Of a DNA stretch of 64,000 nt, positions 8,420-17,415 are shown piece after piece. Origin of the DNA: Candidatus Flexicrinis affinis (GTDB lineage: Bacteria; Chloroflexota; Anaerolineae; Aggregatilineales; Phototrophicaceae); the NCBI GenBank assembly GCA_016716525.1, contig JADJWE010000001.1:1054001-1118000 (forward strand). The letters are read 5' to 3'. The stretch's first letter is position 1; every line of letters begins with the position of its first letter. A model generated the notes under the pieces. That model made no database searches and was not told where the DNA came from. It was given only the letters and a program-made list of their open reading frames with translations. The position numbers were made by a program, and so were the translations under genes.

Positions 8420-8959
8420 TCAGTCGCGGATGCTTATGGTGTAGCCCGGTTCCGACTGAAGTGCACGCAGTTCCTGAAAGCGCGCGACCAAGGCCTCGTT
8501 CACAAAACCCGGGACCATTGTCGACACATCGCCCCCGAGTTCTGCGATTTCGCGAATGGTGCTGGAGCTGATATGGATGTGCCGTTCATCCGCCATGATC
8601 GAGACCGTCTCGATGTCGGGTGCGAGCTTCTTATTGGCAAGGCCCATACGAAACTCGAACTCGAAATCGGAGAAGACCCGCAGGCCGCGGATAATGGCCA
8701 TCGCTCCGACACTTGCCACATAGTTTACAAGCAAGCCGGAAAATTTCGCAACTTCTACGTTTGGGATATGTCTTAATGCTTCTGCCGTCATTTCGATCCG
8801 ACGCTCGACATCGAACAGCAGGCGCTTCTTTGGCAGGTCGTAGGCGGCGACGATGACCTTGTCAAAAACCTTGGCGGCTCGTTCCGCGACGTCGATATGC
8901 CCGTTGTGAATCGGGTCAAACGAACCCGGGTATACAGCGATACGACCTGCACCAGTCAT
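8420..8959 (-). CDS. coaD: Phosphopantetheine adenylyltransferase
   Basis: 179 residues. Transfers AMP from ATP to 4'-phosphopantetheine to form dephospho-CoA, the penultimate step of CoA synthesis, in the cytosol. The nucleotidyltransferase signature PGSFDPIHNGH (residues 11-21) contains the conserved HxGH, and the second motif ISSSTIRE lies near residue 130. RGLR and the DFEFEFRMGLANKKL segment match the pantetheine-binding region. Slightly longer than the usual 160 residues at the C-terminus. It follows recG with 27 bases between, so coaD is likely the distal part of that operon. The window also holds coaBC, so three CoA steps are encoded here. Confidence 0.95.
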   Translation of the reverse strand: MTGAGRIAVYPGSFDPIHNGHIDVAERAAKVFDKVIVAAYDLPKKRLLFDVERRIEMTAEALRHIPNVEVAKFSGLLVNYVASVGAMAIIRGLRVFSDFEFEFRMGLANKKLAPDIETVSIMADERHIHISSSTIREIAELGGDVSTMVPGFVNEALVARFQELRALQSEPGYTISIRD

Positions 8960-8986
8960 CTGAATTGTCCTTCCGCCTCGTATTGC

Positions 8987-11833
8987 CTAGCTGACGTCGA
9001 CTTCCGGGTCGTAGAGCATGGCGACCCGCTCTGCCAGCAGCCGATGTTCCGGCATCGTCAGGTACGGGTCTTCTTCGAAAAGCGTGCGTGCTTCGCGCTG
9101 GGCCATGTCGACCAAGTGCGGGACCATTGCGTGCAGCAATTGGAGCTTGCTGCGACCGCTCTGGCGCGTCCCGATCAGGTCGCCCGCGCCGCGCTGCTGC
9201 CAGTCGATTTCGGCCAACTTGAAGCCGTCGGTCGTCTCGGTCAGCGCCTTGAGGCGCGCCTCGGATTCAGGCGTATCCATATCGGGTACGAGGAAACACG
9301 TCGATTTGTGCTGCCCACGGCCAACTCGACCACGGAACTGATGCAGCTGCGCCAGACCGAACCGATTAGCGCCTTCGATGACGATGACGTTCGCGTTCGG
9401 CACGTCCACGCCGACCTCGGCGACCGACGTCGTCACCAGCACGTCGATCTCGCCGCGGCTGAAGGCGCCCATGATGTCGTCCTTCTCGGCAGGGCGCATT
9501 TTGCCGTGCAGCAAGCCGACGCGATAGTGGTAGAACACCTGACTGAGCCGTTCGAACTCTTCAACGGCAGACGCGGCTTCGATCGTGTCGGACGCTTCAA
9601 CCAGCGGGTGCACTATAAATGCCTGCCGGCCTTGTTCGAGCTGCTCCTCGACGAAACGATACATCCGTTCGCGCTTAACGTCAGGGATGATGTAGGTATC
9701 GATGGGGGTGCGCCCCGGCGGCATTTCGTCAAGGACCGTCAGGTCAAGGTCGGCGAACAGCGTCAGCGCAAGCGTACGGGGGATCGGGGTTGCCGTCATC
9801 ACCAAGACGTGCGGATTCGTGCCCTTGCCACGCAAACGCCCCCGCTGCTGAACGCCGAAGCGGTGCTGTTCGTCGATGACGACCAATCCAAGATTCTGGA
9901 ACGTGACGCCTTCTTCGATCACGGCATGCGTGCCGATCACGATGTCGACCGAACCGTCGGCTAGGCCGGCAAGGGTAGCGCGCTTGTCGGCGGCGCTGAG
10001 CGCACTGGTCAGCAGGGCGACGCGCGGCTTACGGTCTCCCGGCGTCGCTTCGAGCTGGCGCGAGATGCTGCGGTAGTGCTGCTCGGCGAGGATGCCGGTC
10101 GGGGCCATCAACGCCGCCTGTTTGCCATTTGCATAGGCGAGGATCATCGCGCTGATTGCCACGGCAGTCTTGCCGGATCCCACGTCGCCTTGCAGCAGTC
10201 GATTCATTGGCGTGGACTTCGCGGCGTCATGTCGGATATCCGCGATCGCTCGCTGCTGGGCGCCCGTAAGCGGATAGGGGAACACGGAAGCGACGAAGTC
10301 ATCCATGAACCCGTCATCCACCGGCAGCGGCTCTGCAGGTACGCTCTGCCACTCGCGCCGCGTTGCGAGTATCGACATCTGCATCAGAAGCAGTTCGTCG
10401 AACACGTACCGGTTTCGCGCGTGGGTCAGGTGGTCGTGACCCTCGGGGAAGTGCAGGTTCCTGATCGTCCAGCCCAACTCGGCCAGATCGGTGCGCTCAA
10501 GCACCGACGCGGGCATGTAGTCAGGCAGGTGTTCCGCCCAGTAGGTGACGGTGTCGCGCATCAAGCGACGCATCGTGCGCCCCGAGATGCCTTCGGTCAG
10601 CGGGTAAATCGGCACGATGCCGATCTGGCGCAGGTTCTCCGGGTCGATCTGTTCCCATTCCGGGTTGGCCATCTGTGGTTGACCCCGGAATGCGGTGACA
10701 CGTCCGTGCAGGACAAATTGAGCCGATGGCTGGAACGTGCGGTTCAGGTAGTGCTGTCCGAAGAACGTGACGTGCAGCGTGCCGGTACCGTCGTAGAACT
10801 CGACCCACAGGTCTTTGCGCCTGCTCTTGATGGCCTTGAGTTCGCTTCGGCGGACCGTGGCGATAACGGTCGTATTCTGCAGTGGAACAAGCCGGGATAT
10901 CGGGGTCAGGCGCGTGTAATCGTCATAGCGGCGAGGCAGCAGTGCCAGCATGTCCTCGATCGTATGCACGTTGAGGTTCGCGAGCGATTCGACCATCTTC
11001 GGCCCGATTCCGCGGACGGTCTCAACCGACGCACGGAGACCCCGCATGATGTCCGTTGCGGCTTCCGGGTCGACATTGGGCCGAGGCGAGCGTGGTGGCC
11101 GGGCCAGCCGAATCTCGGTCGGTATATCAAGCTGGCCGGTGTGCAGCACTTCGATAGGGTCGCTGACATCGAAGCTGAGGTCGCCATCGTCACCGCCGCG
11201 TGGGCGTTGTTGGTCACGCCGGTCGCGCTGCGTCCTGCCCTGCTGGCCGCGATCCGGCCGATTCTGGCCACCATCACGCCGCTGCTGTTCACCGCGCGGA
11301 CGATCTGGCTTGCTGCGCCGCTCGTCACGCCGTCCCTGATCACGCGCTTGTTCATCGCGCTCTCGGCGGTCCGGGCGCGGTGGACGGTCCTGTGCTTGCT
11401 GCTCAGGCACGGCCCGCTCACGGGGCTCGGCAGACGGCTCGGGATGGGATGGACTCGTGTCGGGTGGAGTCGTTTCGACGGGGGCCGCAGGCTCCGGTGC
11501 CGGATTGGCCGCAGGTGTTGGCTGTTTCGCGGCGTCACCCGCCTCGAACACCTCGCGTTCGGTAGGCGGCTGGACCCGACCGGTCACGCGGTCTAACATG
11601 TAGTTTACGATTTGCAGGCGGCGCTCTCGTTCGCCGATGTCGTCGTAACCGCGCATCAGTGACGTGAGTTCGTCTACAAGCCTGCGCTGTTCGGGCCGAC
11701 GTGCCTGTTCGTACGCCTGCATCGACCACGTCGAACTATAGGCGCGCAGTCCGCCGACCACGGCACGATTGTTGGCGCCTTGCTGACGCTCGAGCTTGAG
11801 TATCTTGACTAACTGTTCAATTGCTGAGGGCAT
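8987..11833 (-). CDS. recG: ATP-dependent DNA helicase RecG with a long charged N-terminal extension
   Basis: 948 residues, against about 690 for typical RecG. RecG regresses stalled replication forks and processes branched DNA. The wedge/OB region begins near residue 275 (VRGIGPKMVESL, then LPRRYDDYTRL). Helicase motifs are intact: Walker A GDVGSGKT near 550, DEQHRFG near 655, TATPIPRTL near 683 and QFRGRVGRG near 834. About 265 extra residues precede the core: a short helical segment (1-65) and a disordered Pro/Arg/Asp-rich stretch (about 75-225; RERDEQARDQGRRDERRSKP) that may bind nucleic acid or protein partners. It lies between the DegV genes and coaD, with gaps of 12 and 27 bases, consistent with an operon. 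Confidence 0.93.
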   Translation of the reverse strand: MPSAIEQLVKILKLERQQGANNRAVVGGLRAYSSTWSMQAYEQARRPEQRRLVDELTSLMRGYDDIGERERRLQIVNYMLDRVTGRVQPPTEREVFEAGDAAKQPTPAANPAPEPAAPVETTPPDTSPSHPEPSAEPRERAVPEQQAQDRPPRPDRRERDEQARDQGRRDERRSKPDRPRGEQQRRDGGQNRPDRGQQGRTQRDRRDQQRPRGGDDGDLSFDVSDPIEVLHTGQLDIPTEIRLARPPRSPRPNVDPEAATDIMRGLRASVETVRGIGPKMVESLANLNVHTIEDMLALLPRRYDDYTRLTPISRLVPLQNTTVIATVRRSELKAIKSRRKDLWVEFYDGTGTLHVTFFGQHYLNRTFQPSAQFVLHGRVTAFRGQPQMANPEWEQIDPENLRQIGIVPIYPLTEGISGRTMRRLMRDTVTYWAEHLPDYMPASVLERTDLAELGWTIRNLHFPEGHDHLTHARNRYVFDELLLMQMSILATRREWQSVPAEPLPVDDGFMDDFVASVFPYPLTGAQQRAIADIRHDAAKSTPMNRLLQGDVGSGKTAVAISAMILAYANGKQAALMAPTGILAEQHYRSISRQLEATPGDRKPRVALLTSALSAADKRATLAGLADGSVDIVIGTHAVIEEGVTFQNLGLVVIDEQHRFGVQQRGRLRGKGTNPHVLVMTATPIPRTLALTLFADLDLTVLDEMPPGRTPIDTYIIPDVKRERMYRFVEEQLEQGRQAFIVHPLVEASDTIEAASAVEEFERLSQVFYHYRVGLLHGKMRPAEKDDIMGAFSRGEIDVLVTTSVAEVGVDVPNANVIVIEGANRFGLAQLHQFRGRVGRGQHKSTCFLVPDMDTPESEARLKALTETTDGFKLAEIDWQQRGAGDLIGTRQSGRSKLQLLHAMVPHLVDMAQREARTLFEEDPYLTMPEHRLLAERVAMLYDPEVDVS

Positions 11834-11845
11834 GACGTTGTTGAG

Positions 11846-12700
11846 CTACGCCTTCCAGGATGTGCTGACCGAAGCAAACCCGAGCGACCCCGGACCGATG
11901 TGAACGCCGAGCGTCGGCCCAACCCGCAAGATCTGCGTCTCTTCGGGCAGGATATCGGCAATACGTTCCTTGACTTCTAGCGCGCCGTCGAGATTGTTTG
12001 AGTGGATTATCGCAAGCCTATCGATGGGTGCTTGCTCACGCAAGATATCTATCATGTGGTCGACGGCTTTGCCGAACGTGCGGACTCGCGCGGCGGCCAG
12101 TACTTCTCCCTCGTGCACCTGCAAAATGGGTTTGATCTGCAGCAGTGCGCCAATCCCGGCGGCAGCCCAGCCTACACGGCCCCCGCGCCTGAGGAATTCC
12201 ATCGTGACCAGCGCGACGTACAGTGCTTGATTCTGTCGTACGCGTTGGATCGCGTCGAGCGTCGCCTCTACGTTTCCCGTCTGCGCTGCTACTTCGGCAC
12301 CAATAATGACCTGCCATCCCATGCCGAGGCTGAGTTGCCCGCTGTCAATCAGCGTGTACTTGTTGGATGGCAGACCGGAACCGCCAATCCGGAACGAGTT
12401 ATAGGTGGTCGATAGCTTGGCTGGGGTTACGATCGCAATGACGTGATCAGCAGACTCAGCTGCGCGCTGCAAGGCTTCTTCGGCAAGTGCCGGGGGAGGT
12501 GCTGCTGTGGTCGGATGCGAGGCCATTGCCGGAAGCTCGCGATAGAACGCTTCACGGTCAAGTTCCTTGCCGTCGTCGGCAAAGCTTTGCCCTCCATAGT
12601 TCACAAACGTGGGGACAACACCGATATCATGTTTGTCCACAATCTCCTGCGGCAAGTCGGCAACGCTGTCGGTAACGAACTTAATCTTCAAGAATGTCAT
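11846..12700 (-). CDS. DegV family fatty-acid-binding protein (FakB-like), copy 1
   Basis: 284 residues from the ATG at 12700. DegV/FakB proteins hold a fatty acid and present it to the kinase FakA for phosphorylation, feeding host or recycled fatty acids into phospholipids. Recognisable parts are the N-terminal IKFVTDSVADLPQEI, the ligand-contact region SHPTTAAPPPA, TPAKLSTTYNSF, the conserved FLRRGGRVG and the C-terminal GPTLGVHIGPGSLGF (the HxGPG motif). Its start overlaps the end of DegV copy 2, and the FakA-like kinase lies one gene further upstream, so all three very likely work together. Confidence 0.9.
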   Translation of the reverse strand: MTFLKIKFVTDSVADLPQEIVDKHDIGVVPTFVNYGGQSFADDGKELDREAFYRELPAMASHPTTAAPPPALAEEALQRAAESADHVIAIVTPAKLSTTYNSFRIGGSGLPSNKYTLIDSGQLSLGMGWQVIIGAEVAAQTGNVEATLDAIQRVRQNQALYVALVTMEFLRRGGRVGWAAAGIGALLQIKPILQVHEGEVLAAARVRTFGKAVDHMIDILREQAPIDRLAIIHSNNLDGALEVKERIADILPEETQILRVGPTLGVHIGPGSLGFASVSTSWKA

Positions 12701-13553
12701 GGGCCTCACCTATACGCGAACCTAGAATGACCAAACCACCGGCGTGTGGCCCAAGAAACGATGCCATCGCCGTAGTGCAACTGCTGAGAGATGGTGTCTG
12801 ACCCGGGATTTCACCGTGCCAACGGGCCAGTAACTGCCGCGTCACTTCCGAGCGATGCACGCCTTCGGGCTGAACGATCACCGCGGACTCGAACGCGCTG
12901 AACCCCTGTGCGAACTCGATCAATTGGTCGATGATCTGAGCGCGCGTGCGAGCCTTTCCGGTCGTCACTAAATGTCCATCGTCGAGCGTGAGCAGCGGCC
13001 GAACGCCCAGCATCGACGACAATACGCTGTGTTCCGCCGGGATGATGCCATTATGGAGCAGCGTCTCGGTGGATTCAACATAGTATATCGAGAACACGCG
13101 GGTCGTCGTGTTACGAATATCGCGCACAAGCTGGTCGATCGTGCGACACGCTTGAGCTCGTTTGAGCGCACGCATGACCACCAGACCTTGACCGGCGCAG
13201 ATCGTACGCGAATCGATCACGGTGATATCTTGCGGTCCGGCGCTCATCGCAGCAGTGCGGGCATTCACGAAGCTATCCGATAGCGCCGCGGATGCGGTGA
13301 TGCAGACGACGGCGGATGCCTCGCTCTTGGCGGCGCGGAACACGCGATAATACTCTTCCGGGCCGGGCGGCACGATCGTCGATGGAACCGGCCGGCGAGT
13401 TGGGCTGTCGTATGCTGCGCTCCGCGCTGCGCTCAACGCCGCAGACGAGCGTTCGTCGACCGTCCGCCACGGCACAATGTGCAGCGGCAGACCCGCGCCA
13501 GAATCTTCTGCAAAGCCCGCGGCGCCGTCTGTGACGATTGAGCAATCCAGCAT
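12681..13553 (-). CDS. DegV family fatty-acid-binding protein (FakB-like), copy 2
   Basis: 290 residues. Same fold as the neighbouring DegV protein but quite divergent. Visible motifs are SIVTDGAAGF at the N-terminus, STIVPPGPEEYYRVF, VVCITASAALSDSFVNA (the strand carrying the ligand-contact Ser/Thr), TVIDSRTICAGQGLVV, and a C-terminal FLGPHAGGLVILG that matches the HxG region. Two FakB paralogues usually differ in preference for saturated and unsaturated fatty acids; specificity cannot be read here. It starts 12 bases after the FakA-like gene ends and overlaps DegV copy 1 by 20 bases. Confidence 0.85.
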   Translation of the reverse strand: MLDCSIVTDGAAGFAEDSGAGLPLHIVPWRTVDERSSAALSAARSAAYDSPTRRPVPSTIVPPGPEEYYRVFRAAKSEASAVVCITASAALSDSFVNARTAAMSAGPQDITVIDSRTICAGQGLVVMRALKRAQACRTIDQLVRDIRNTTTRVFSIYYVESTETLLHNGIIPAEHSVLSSMLGVRPLLTLDDGHLVTTGKARTRAQIIDQLIEFAQGFSAFESAVIVQPEGVHRSEVTRQLLARWHGEIPGQTPSLSSCTTAMASFLGPHAGGLVILGSRIGEAHDILED

Positions 13554-13564
13554 CGGCGTGAGTG

Positions 13565-15247
13565 CTATTCGATGCTGATGAGGTAGGGATAGAGCGGCTG
13601 ACCACCCCGTACGACAACAATTTCGGGCCCCGGGAAGAGCTCGCCAAGTCGTTCACCAAGCCGCGCCGCTTGTGCTTCGCGCACGGCGTCGCCAAAGTAC
13701 ATGGTTATGAGTTCGGCCTGACTGGCATTCAGGTTCGTCAATACTTGTTCGACAACCGCATCCGGCGACTGGCCGGAGCCGACCAGCTTGCCGTCCAACA
13801 AGGCGATGATGTCGCCTTCTTCGGCAGTCACGCCATCCAGTGTGATCGTCCTTGTCGAGGTCGTCACCTCGATCGTGCGGACGGCGCGCACCGACGCCGC
13901 CATTTCGTCGGTGAGATCGTCGAGGTTAACGCTGCCGTTCGCGTTGATGTACGTCATCAACGCCGCGACACCTTGCGGAACTGTGCGGGTCGGGACGACC
14001 CGTACGGTCTTATCTGCGGTCAGTTTCGCTGCTTGCTCGGCTGCGAGAATGATGTTCTTGTTGTTTGGGAGCAGGACGATTTCGTCATTGGGGAGGCTGT
14101 TGATCGCCGTGAGGAAGTCCTCGGCACTGGGGTTCATGGTTTGGCCGCCGCTGATGACGACCGATGCCCCGAGCTCGCGCACCATGAGTTTGCGCATGCC
14201 GTCGCCTGCCGCCACGGTCACGACAGCCACGCCGTCGACCATCACCGGCGCGTCGTCGATGTCTTTCTTGACACGCTGCGCCGCCTGCGCTTCGTACTGG
14301 AGCTGCATGTTCTCTACGACAATGTCATCCAGCATCGCACCGGCTTCAATCGCGTAGCCAATCGGATGGGCAGGGTTGTGCACGTGAATATGGACCTTGA
14401 TCAGCGTCGGATCGCCGACGACAAGCGTCGACCAGCCCATCGCTTCGAAGTCGCGCCGTACCCGAGCCACATCGAAATTCTCGCCGCGCATCAGGAACTG
14501 CACATCGTACCCGTAGCCGTCTTCGTCCTCGGGTTCGAGCTCGTCCTGCCATGTCCCGTCGTGGGTATCGGCAAACGACACATCGCGCGAGAGAAGGGTC
14601 TCGTGCAGCATGACGGGCTCGCCTTGCAACATGCGTGCCATGCCTTCGAGGATGTACACCAATCCTTGACCGCCCGAATCAACCACGCCCGCTTTGCGCA
14701 GAATGTCGAGCTGTTCCGGCGTGCGGCGCAGCGCGTCTTTGGCGGTCGCCAGCGTGACTTCCAACACGACCTGAAGGTCGCTGTCTTCTTGCGCAACACG
14801 ATAGGCGGCTTCGGCGGCGGCTTTCGCAACCGTTAAAATTGTGCCCTCGACGGGTTTCTCTACCGCGCGGTACGCCTCTTCGGAAGCGGCCCGGCAGGCG
14901 TAAGCGAAGGTCGACGCATCGAAGACTTCGCGGTCTTTCAGCACGTTGGCGAATCCGCGCAGAATCTGCGACAGGATGACACCGGAGTTGCCGCGCGCGC
15001 CGAGCAGGGCGCCGCGCGCCATGGCATCTGCGACTTTTCCGACGTGCGGATCGTCCCAATCGGCGATTGCGGCATATGCCTTGCGCATCGTCAGCGTCAT
15101 GTTGGTGCCGGTGTCGCCGTCCGGCACCGGGTAGACGTTCAGTTGATTAACCCGTTCGCGGTTGTGCTCCAGCCACGCCAGTCCAGACGCATAGAGGAAC
15201 TTCAGCCTGAAACCGTCACACACGCGACGGGAGAGTTCTACGATCAT
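13565..15247 (-). CDS. fakA: Fatty acid kinase FakA-like protein (DAK2/DhaL domain)
   Basis: 560 residues, the normal FakA size. The N-terminal DhaL-type ATP-binding domain carries NVYPVPDGDTGTNM (Asp residues bind Mg-ATP), GARGNSGVILSQI and DSGGQGLVYILEG. The middle part contains the conserved KVHIHVHNP strand, and the C-terminal domain includes LPNNKNIILAAEQAA and VPTRTVPQGVAAL. The enzyme phosphorylates a fatty acid bound to a FakB partner, and two FakB-like DegV genes follow in the same operon. It diverges from rpmB with about 105 bases between; this fakA-rpmB pairing is also common in Firmicutes. Confidence 0.92.
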   Translation of the reverse strand: MIVELSRRVCDGFRLKFLYASGLAWLEHNRERVNQLNVYPVPDGDTGTNMTLTMRKAYAAIADWDDPHVGKVADAMARGALLGARGNSGVILSQILRGFANVLKDREVFDASTFAYACRAASEEAYRAVEKPVEGTILTVAKAAAEAAYRVAQEDSDLQVVLEVTLATAKDALRRTPEQLDILRKAGVVDSGGQGLVYILEGMARMLQGEPVMLHETLLSRDVSFADTHDGTWQDELEPEDEDGYGYDVQFLMRGENFDVARVRRDFEAMGWSTLVVGDPTLIKVHIHVHNPAHPIGYAIEAGAMLDDIVVENMQLQYEAQAAQRVKKDIDDAPVMVDGVAVVTVAAGDGMRKLMVRELGASVVISGGQTMNPSAEDFLTAINSLPNDEIVLLPNNKNIILAAEQAAKLTADKTVRVVPTRTVPQGVAALMTYINANGSVNLDDLTDEMAASVRAVRTIEVTTSTRTITLDGVTAEEGDIIALLDGKLVGSGQSPDAVVEQVLTNLNASQAELITMYFGDAVREAQAARLGERLGELFPGPEIVVVRGGQPLYPYLISIE

Positions 15248-15352
15248 TGGTACACCTCGCGATCCGCGGCGGGCGGATCGTATCTTGAATTACTTCACCG
15301 GGCTATGGTAGCATTTTCCAATCGGTATCGGCAAAAGTACGGGCATACTCCT

Positions 15353-15535
15353 ATGGCTATCTGCGCAGTCTGCGGGAAGAAGCCGCAGTTCGGCAATTCT
15401 CGCAGTTTCTCGATGCGTGCAACGCGGCGGAAGTTTAGTCCAAATCTTCAGGTTGTGAAGGTTAAAGAGGGCAACACTTTCGTGCGCAAGACCATGTGCA
15501 CCAAGTGCATCAAGGCGCTTGCAAAGGACGCGTAG
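15353..15535 (+). CDS. rpmB: 50S ribosomal protein L28
   Basis: 60 residues starting MAICAVCGKKPQFG. L28 is a small component of the large ribosomal subunit. Typical features are the N-terminal CxxC (CAVC), the basic RRKFSPNLQVVKV segment and the second CxxC (CTKC). Together they form the zinc-binding version of the protein, as opposed to Cys-free forms induced under zinc limitation. The in-frame sequence runs open well upstream, but family length fixes the start at 15353. A strong terminator follows at 15564. Confidence 0.95.
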   Translation: MAICAVCGKKPQFGNSRSFSMRATRRKFSPNLQVVKVKEGNTFVRKTMCTKCIKALAKDA

Positions 15536-15563
15536 CGCGACCGAAACATCACGACATTCGAGG

Positions 15564-15590
15564 AAGCCGGCTTGTCCGGCTTTTTCGTTT
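15564..15590 (+). terminator. Intrinsic terminator of rpmB
   Basis: 7-bp stem AAGCCGG / CCGGCTT with a 5-nt loop followed by TTTCGTTT: a classical Rho-independent terminator. It also lies between two convergent genes. Confidence 0.85.
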
Positions 15591-15594
15591 GACA

Positions 15595-16266
15595 TTACGC
15601 GCCACCTCCAGCCGCCCTCCGCAGCGAGTCGAGCGCGCCTGCGATGCCGGTCGGGTCGCGAAAGATGGCGTTTCCGGCGACGAGATATGTCGCACCCGAG
15701 TCGACCGTGCGCCGGGCCGTCTCCCGATTGATGCCGCCGTCCGCGCCGATCTCAAACGACAGACCACGCCGAGTCGCGAGGTCGGCCAGGTGTCGAATCT
15801 TGTCGAGCGTGGGCTCGATGAGCCGCTGCCCCCCGAAACCCGGATTGACCGTCATGACCAAAACGATGTCTGCGCTTTCGAGAACCTCCTCGATGGCGGA
15901 AATCGGCGTGTGCGGATTGAGCGCGATGCCGGCCTTTGCGCCCAATTCGCGGATCCTCTGAAGCGTGCGATGGAGGTGAGGCGACGCCTCGACATGCACC
16001 GTGACATGGTCGGCACCGGCCTTTACGAAATCCTCGACGTAGCGCTCCGGTTCGATAATCATCAGGTGCACGTCGAGCGGCAACCGTGTGACGCGTCGCA
16101 CGGCCTTGACAATCATGGGGCCGAAGGTGATGTTGGGGACGAAGCGTCCGTCCATCACGTCGAGGTGAAGCCACTCGGCGCCGGCGTATTCACATTCGGA
16201 GACCTGCAAGCCGAGCTGTGTGAAGTCCGCCGAGAGCAGTGAAGGAACTATTTTGGGTGGAGCCAA
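15595..16266 (-). CDS. rpe: Ribulose-phosphate 3-epimerase
   Basis: 223 residues if started at the TTG at 16266. Interconverts ribulose 5-phosphate and xylulose 5-phosphate in the pentose phosphate pathway. The TIM barrel shows IVPSLLSADF at the N-terminus, LHLDVMDGRFVPNITFGP (metal-binding His/Asp), DVHLMI, MTVNPGFGGQ and EIGADGGIN, all family signatures. An upstream ATG at 16323 would give 242 residues, but an AT-rich TATATT-like -10 box lies between it and the core start. The usual length is about 220, so the later TTG is preferred, with some uncertainty. Confidence 0.93.
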   Translation of the reverse strand: MAPPKIVPSLLSADFTQLGLQVSECEYAGAEWLHLDVMDGRFVPNITFGPMIVKAVRRVTRLPLDVHLMIIEPERYVEDFVKAGADHVTVHVEASPHLHRTLQRIRELGAKAGIALNPHTPISAIEEVLESADIVLVMTVNPGFGGQRLIEPTLDKIRHLADLATRRGLSFEIGADGGINRETARRTVDSGATYLVAGNAIFRDPTGIAGALDSLRRAAGGGA

Positions 16267-16400
16267 CGATACTCGTCCGGTGATCCGCAAAGTGTTTCCA
16301 ATAATATAACAATTGATAAGCACAGTTCGTTACGTTACTGCCTTACGTTATACTCGCGGCGTTCACATAGAGTAAAGCGCAGATCCAAAGGGGATTCAAC

Positions 16401-17378
16401 ATGACCATGCAGTATCGGCGGCTGGGCCGTACCGGCTTGAAGGTGAGTGCCTTGAGCATTGGGGCGTGGCTGACCTACGGAAGCAGCCGGGTCGAATATG
16501 ACACTGCTGCCGCGTGCCTCCATGCGGCGATTGAGAGCGGGATCAACTTTATCGACGTTGCCGACATTTACGCGCGCGGTGAAGCAGAAAAGGTCGTTGG
16601 GAAGGCCATCAAGAGCTACGACCGGACGAGCCTCGTAATCAGCACCAAAGCGTACTGGGGGATGAGCGACGACGTCAACGACCGCGGGCTGAGTCGCAAA
16701 CACATCATGGAGTCGGTCGAGAAATCGCTGAAGCGTTTCGACATGGAGTATCTCGATCTGTTCTTCTGTCATCGCTACGACGACGAGACACCCACCGAAG
16801 AAACGGTTCGCGCGATTGGCGACCTGATCGCGCAGGGCAAGATCCTTTACTGGGGCACGAGCATGTGGTCGGCGGCGAACATTGAGGAAGCGGTTGGCAT
16901 CGCACGCGCCACCAACACCTACGCACCCGTCACCGAACAGCCGCTCTATAACATGTTGGACCGTGAACACGTCGAGGGCGAGCTCGAAGACGTGTGCGAC
17001 AAGTATGGGATCGGGCTGGTGGTGTGGAGCCCGCTGGCGCAAGGCGTCTTGACCGGCAAGTATAACGATGGGATTCCAGCCGACAGCCGCGGGTCGAACG
17101 CCGACCCGAGCTGGTTCGGCAAGCAGATCGCCGAAGATCGTATCGATCGTGTTCGCAAATTGACTGCGCTGGCCGCAGACGCCGGCACGTCGACGGCGGC
17201 ATTGGCGCTTGCGTGGGCGATGAAGCACCGCGCGATTTCGAGCGTGATCACCGGCGCGACCAAACCGGAACACGTTCACGACAACCTGAAGGCGCTCGAT
17301 GTCACGATTACGCCGGAACTCGACACGGCCATCGAGGACATCTTGCAGAACAAGCCGGTGCGGCGTAAGTTCAACTAG
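16401..17378 (+). CDS. Aldo/keto reductase, Kv-beta-like
   Basis: 325 residues; AAAGGGG lies seven bases before the ATG. NADPH-dependent reduction of aldehydes or ketones in the cytosol is expected. The catalytic tetrad can be placed: Asp and Tyr in FIDVADIYARG, Lys in VISTKAYWG and His in FFCHRYDDETP. The nucleotide-binding C-terminal part shows WSPLAQGVLTGKY and ITGATKPEHVHDNL. The pattern, including WGTSMWSAANIEEA, is that of the voltage-gated potassium channel beta-subunit subfamily. A TATACT at 16349-16354 may be its -10 box. It stands directly before the biotin carboxylase gene, but no pathway link is obvious. Confidence 0.9.
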   Translation: MTMQYRRLGRTGLKVSALSIGAWLTYGSSRVEYDTAAACLHAAIESGINFIDVADIYARGEAEKVVGKAIKSYDRTSLVISTKAYWGMSDDVNDRGLSRKHIMESVEKSLKRFDMEYLDLFFCHRYDDETPTEETVRAIGDLIAQGKILYWGTSMWSAANIEEAVGIARATNTYAPVTEQPLYNMLDREHVEGELEDVCDKYGIGLVVWSPLAQGVLTGKYNDGIPADSRGSNADPSWFGKQIAEDRIDRVRKLTALAADAGTSTAALALAWAMKHRAISSVITGATKPEHVHDNLKALDVTITPELDTAIEDILQNKPVRRKFN

Positions 17379-17415
17379 CGGCCGTATGACCGGCGCGTGT
17401 CGGTAAGGAGTTGCC

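Noticed and set aside
10076..11596. 506-codon plus-strand frame opposite recG
   Set aside because: No ribosome-binding site, low-complexity Arg/Leu content, and antisense to helicase motifs.
13562..14836. 424-codon plus-strand frame opposite fakA, and the 385-codon minus-strand frame 16335-17492 opposite the aldo/keto reductase
   Set aside because: Both are shadows of conserved enzymes with no independent motif.
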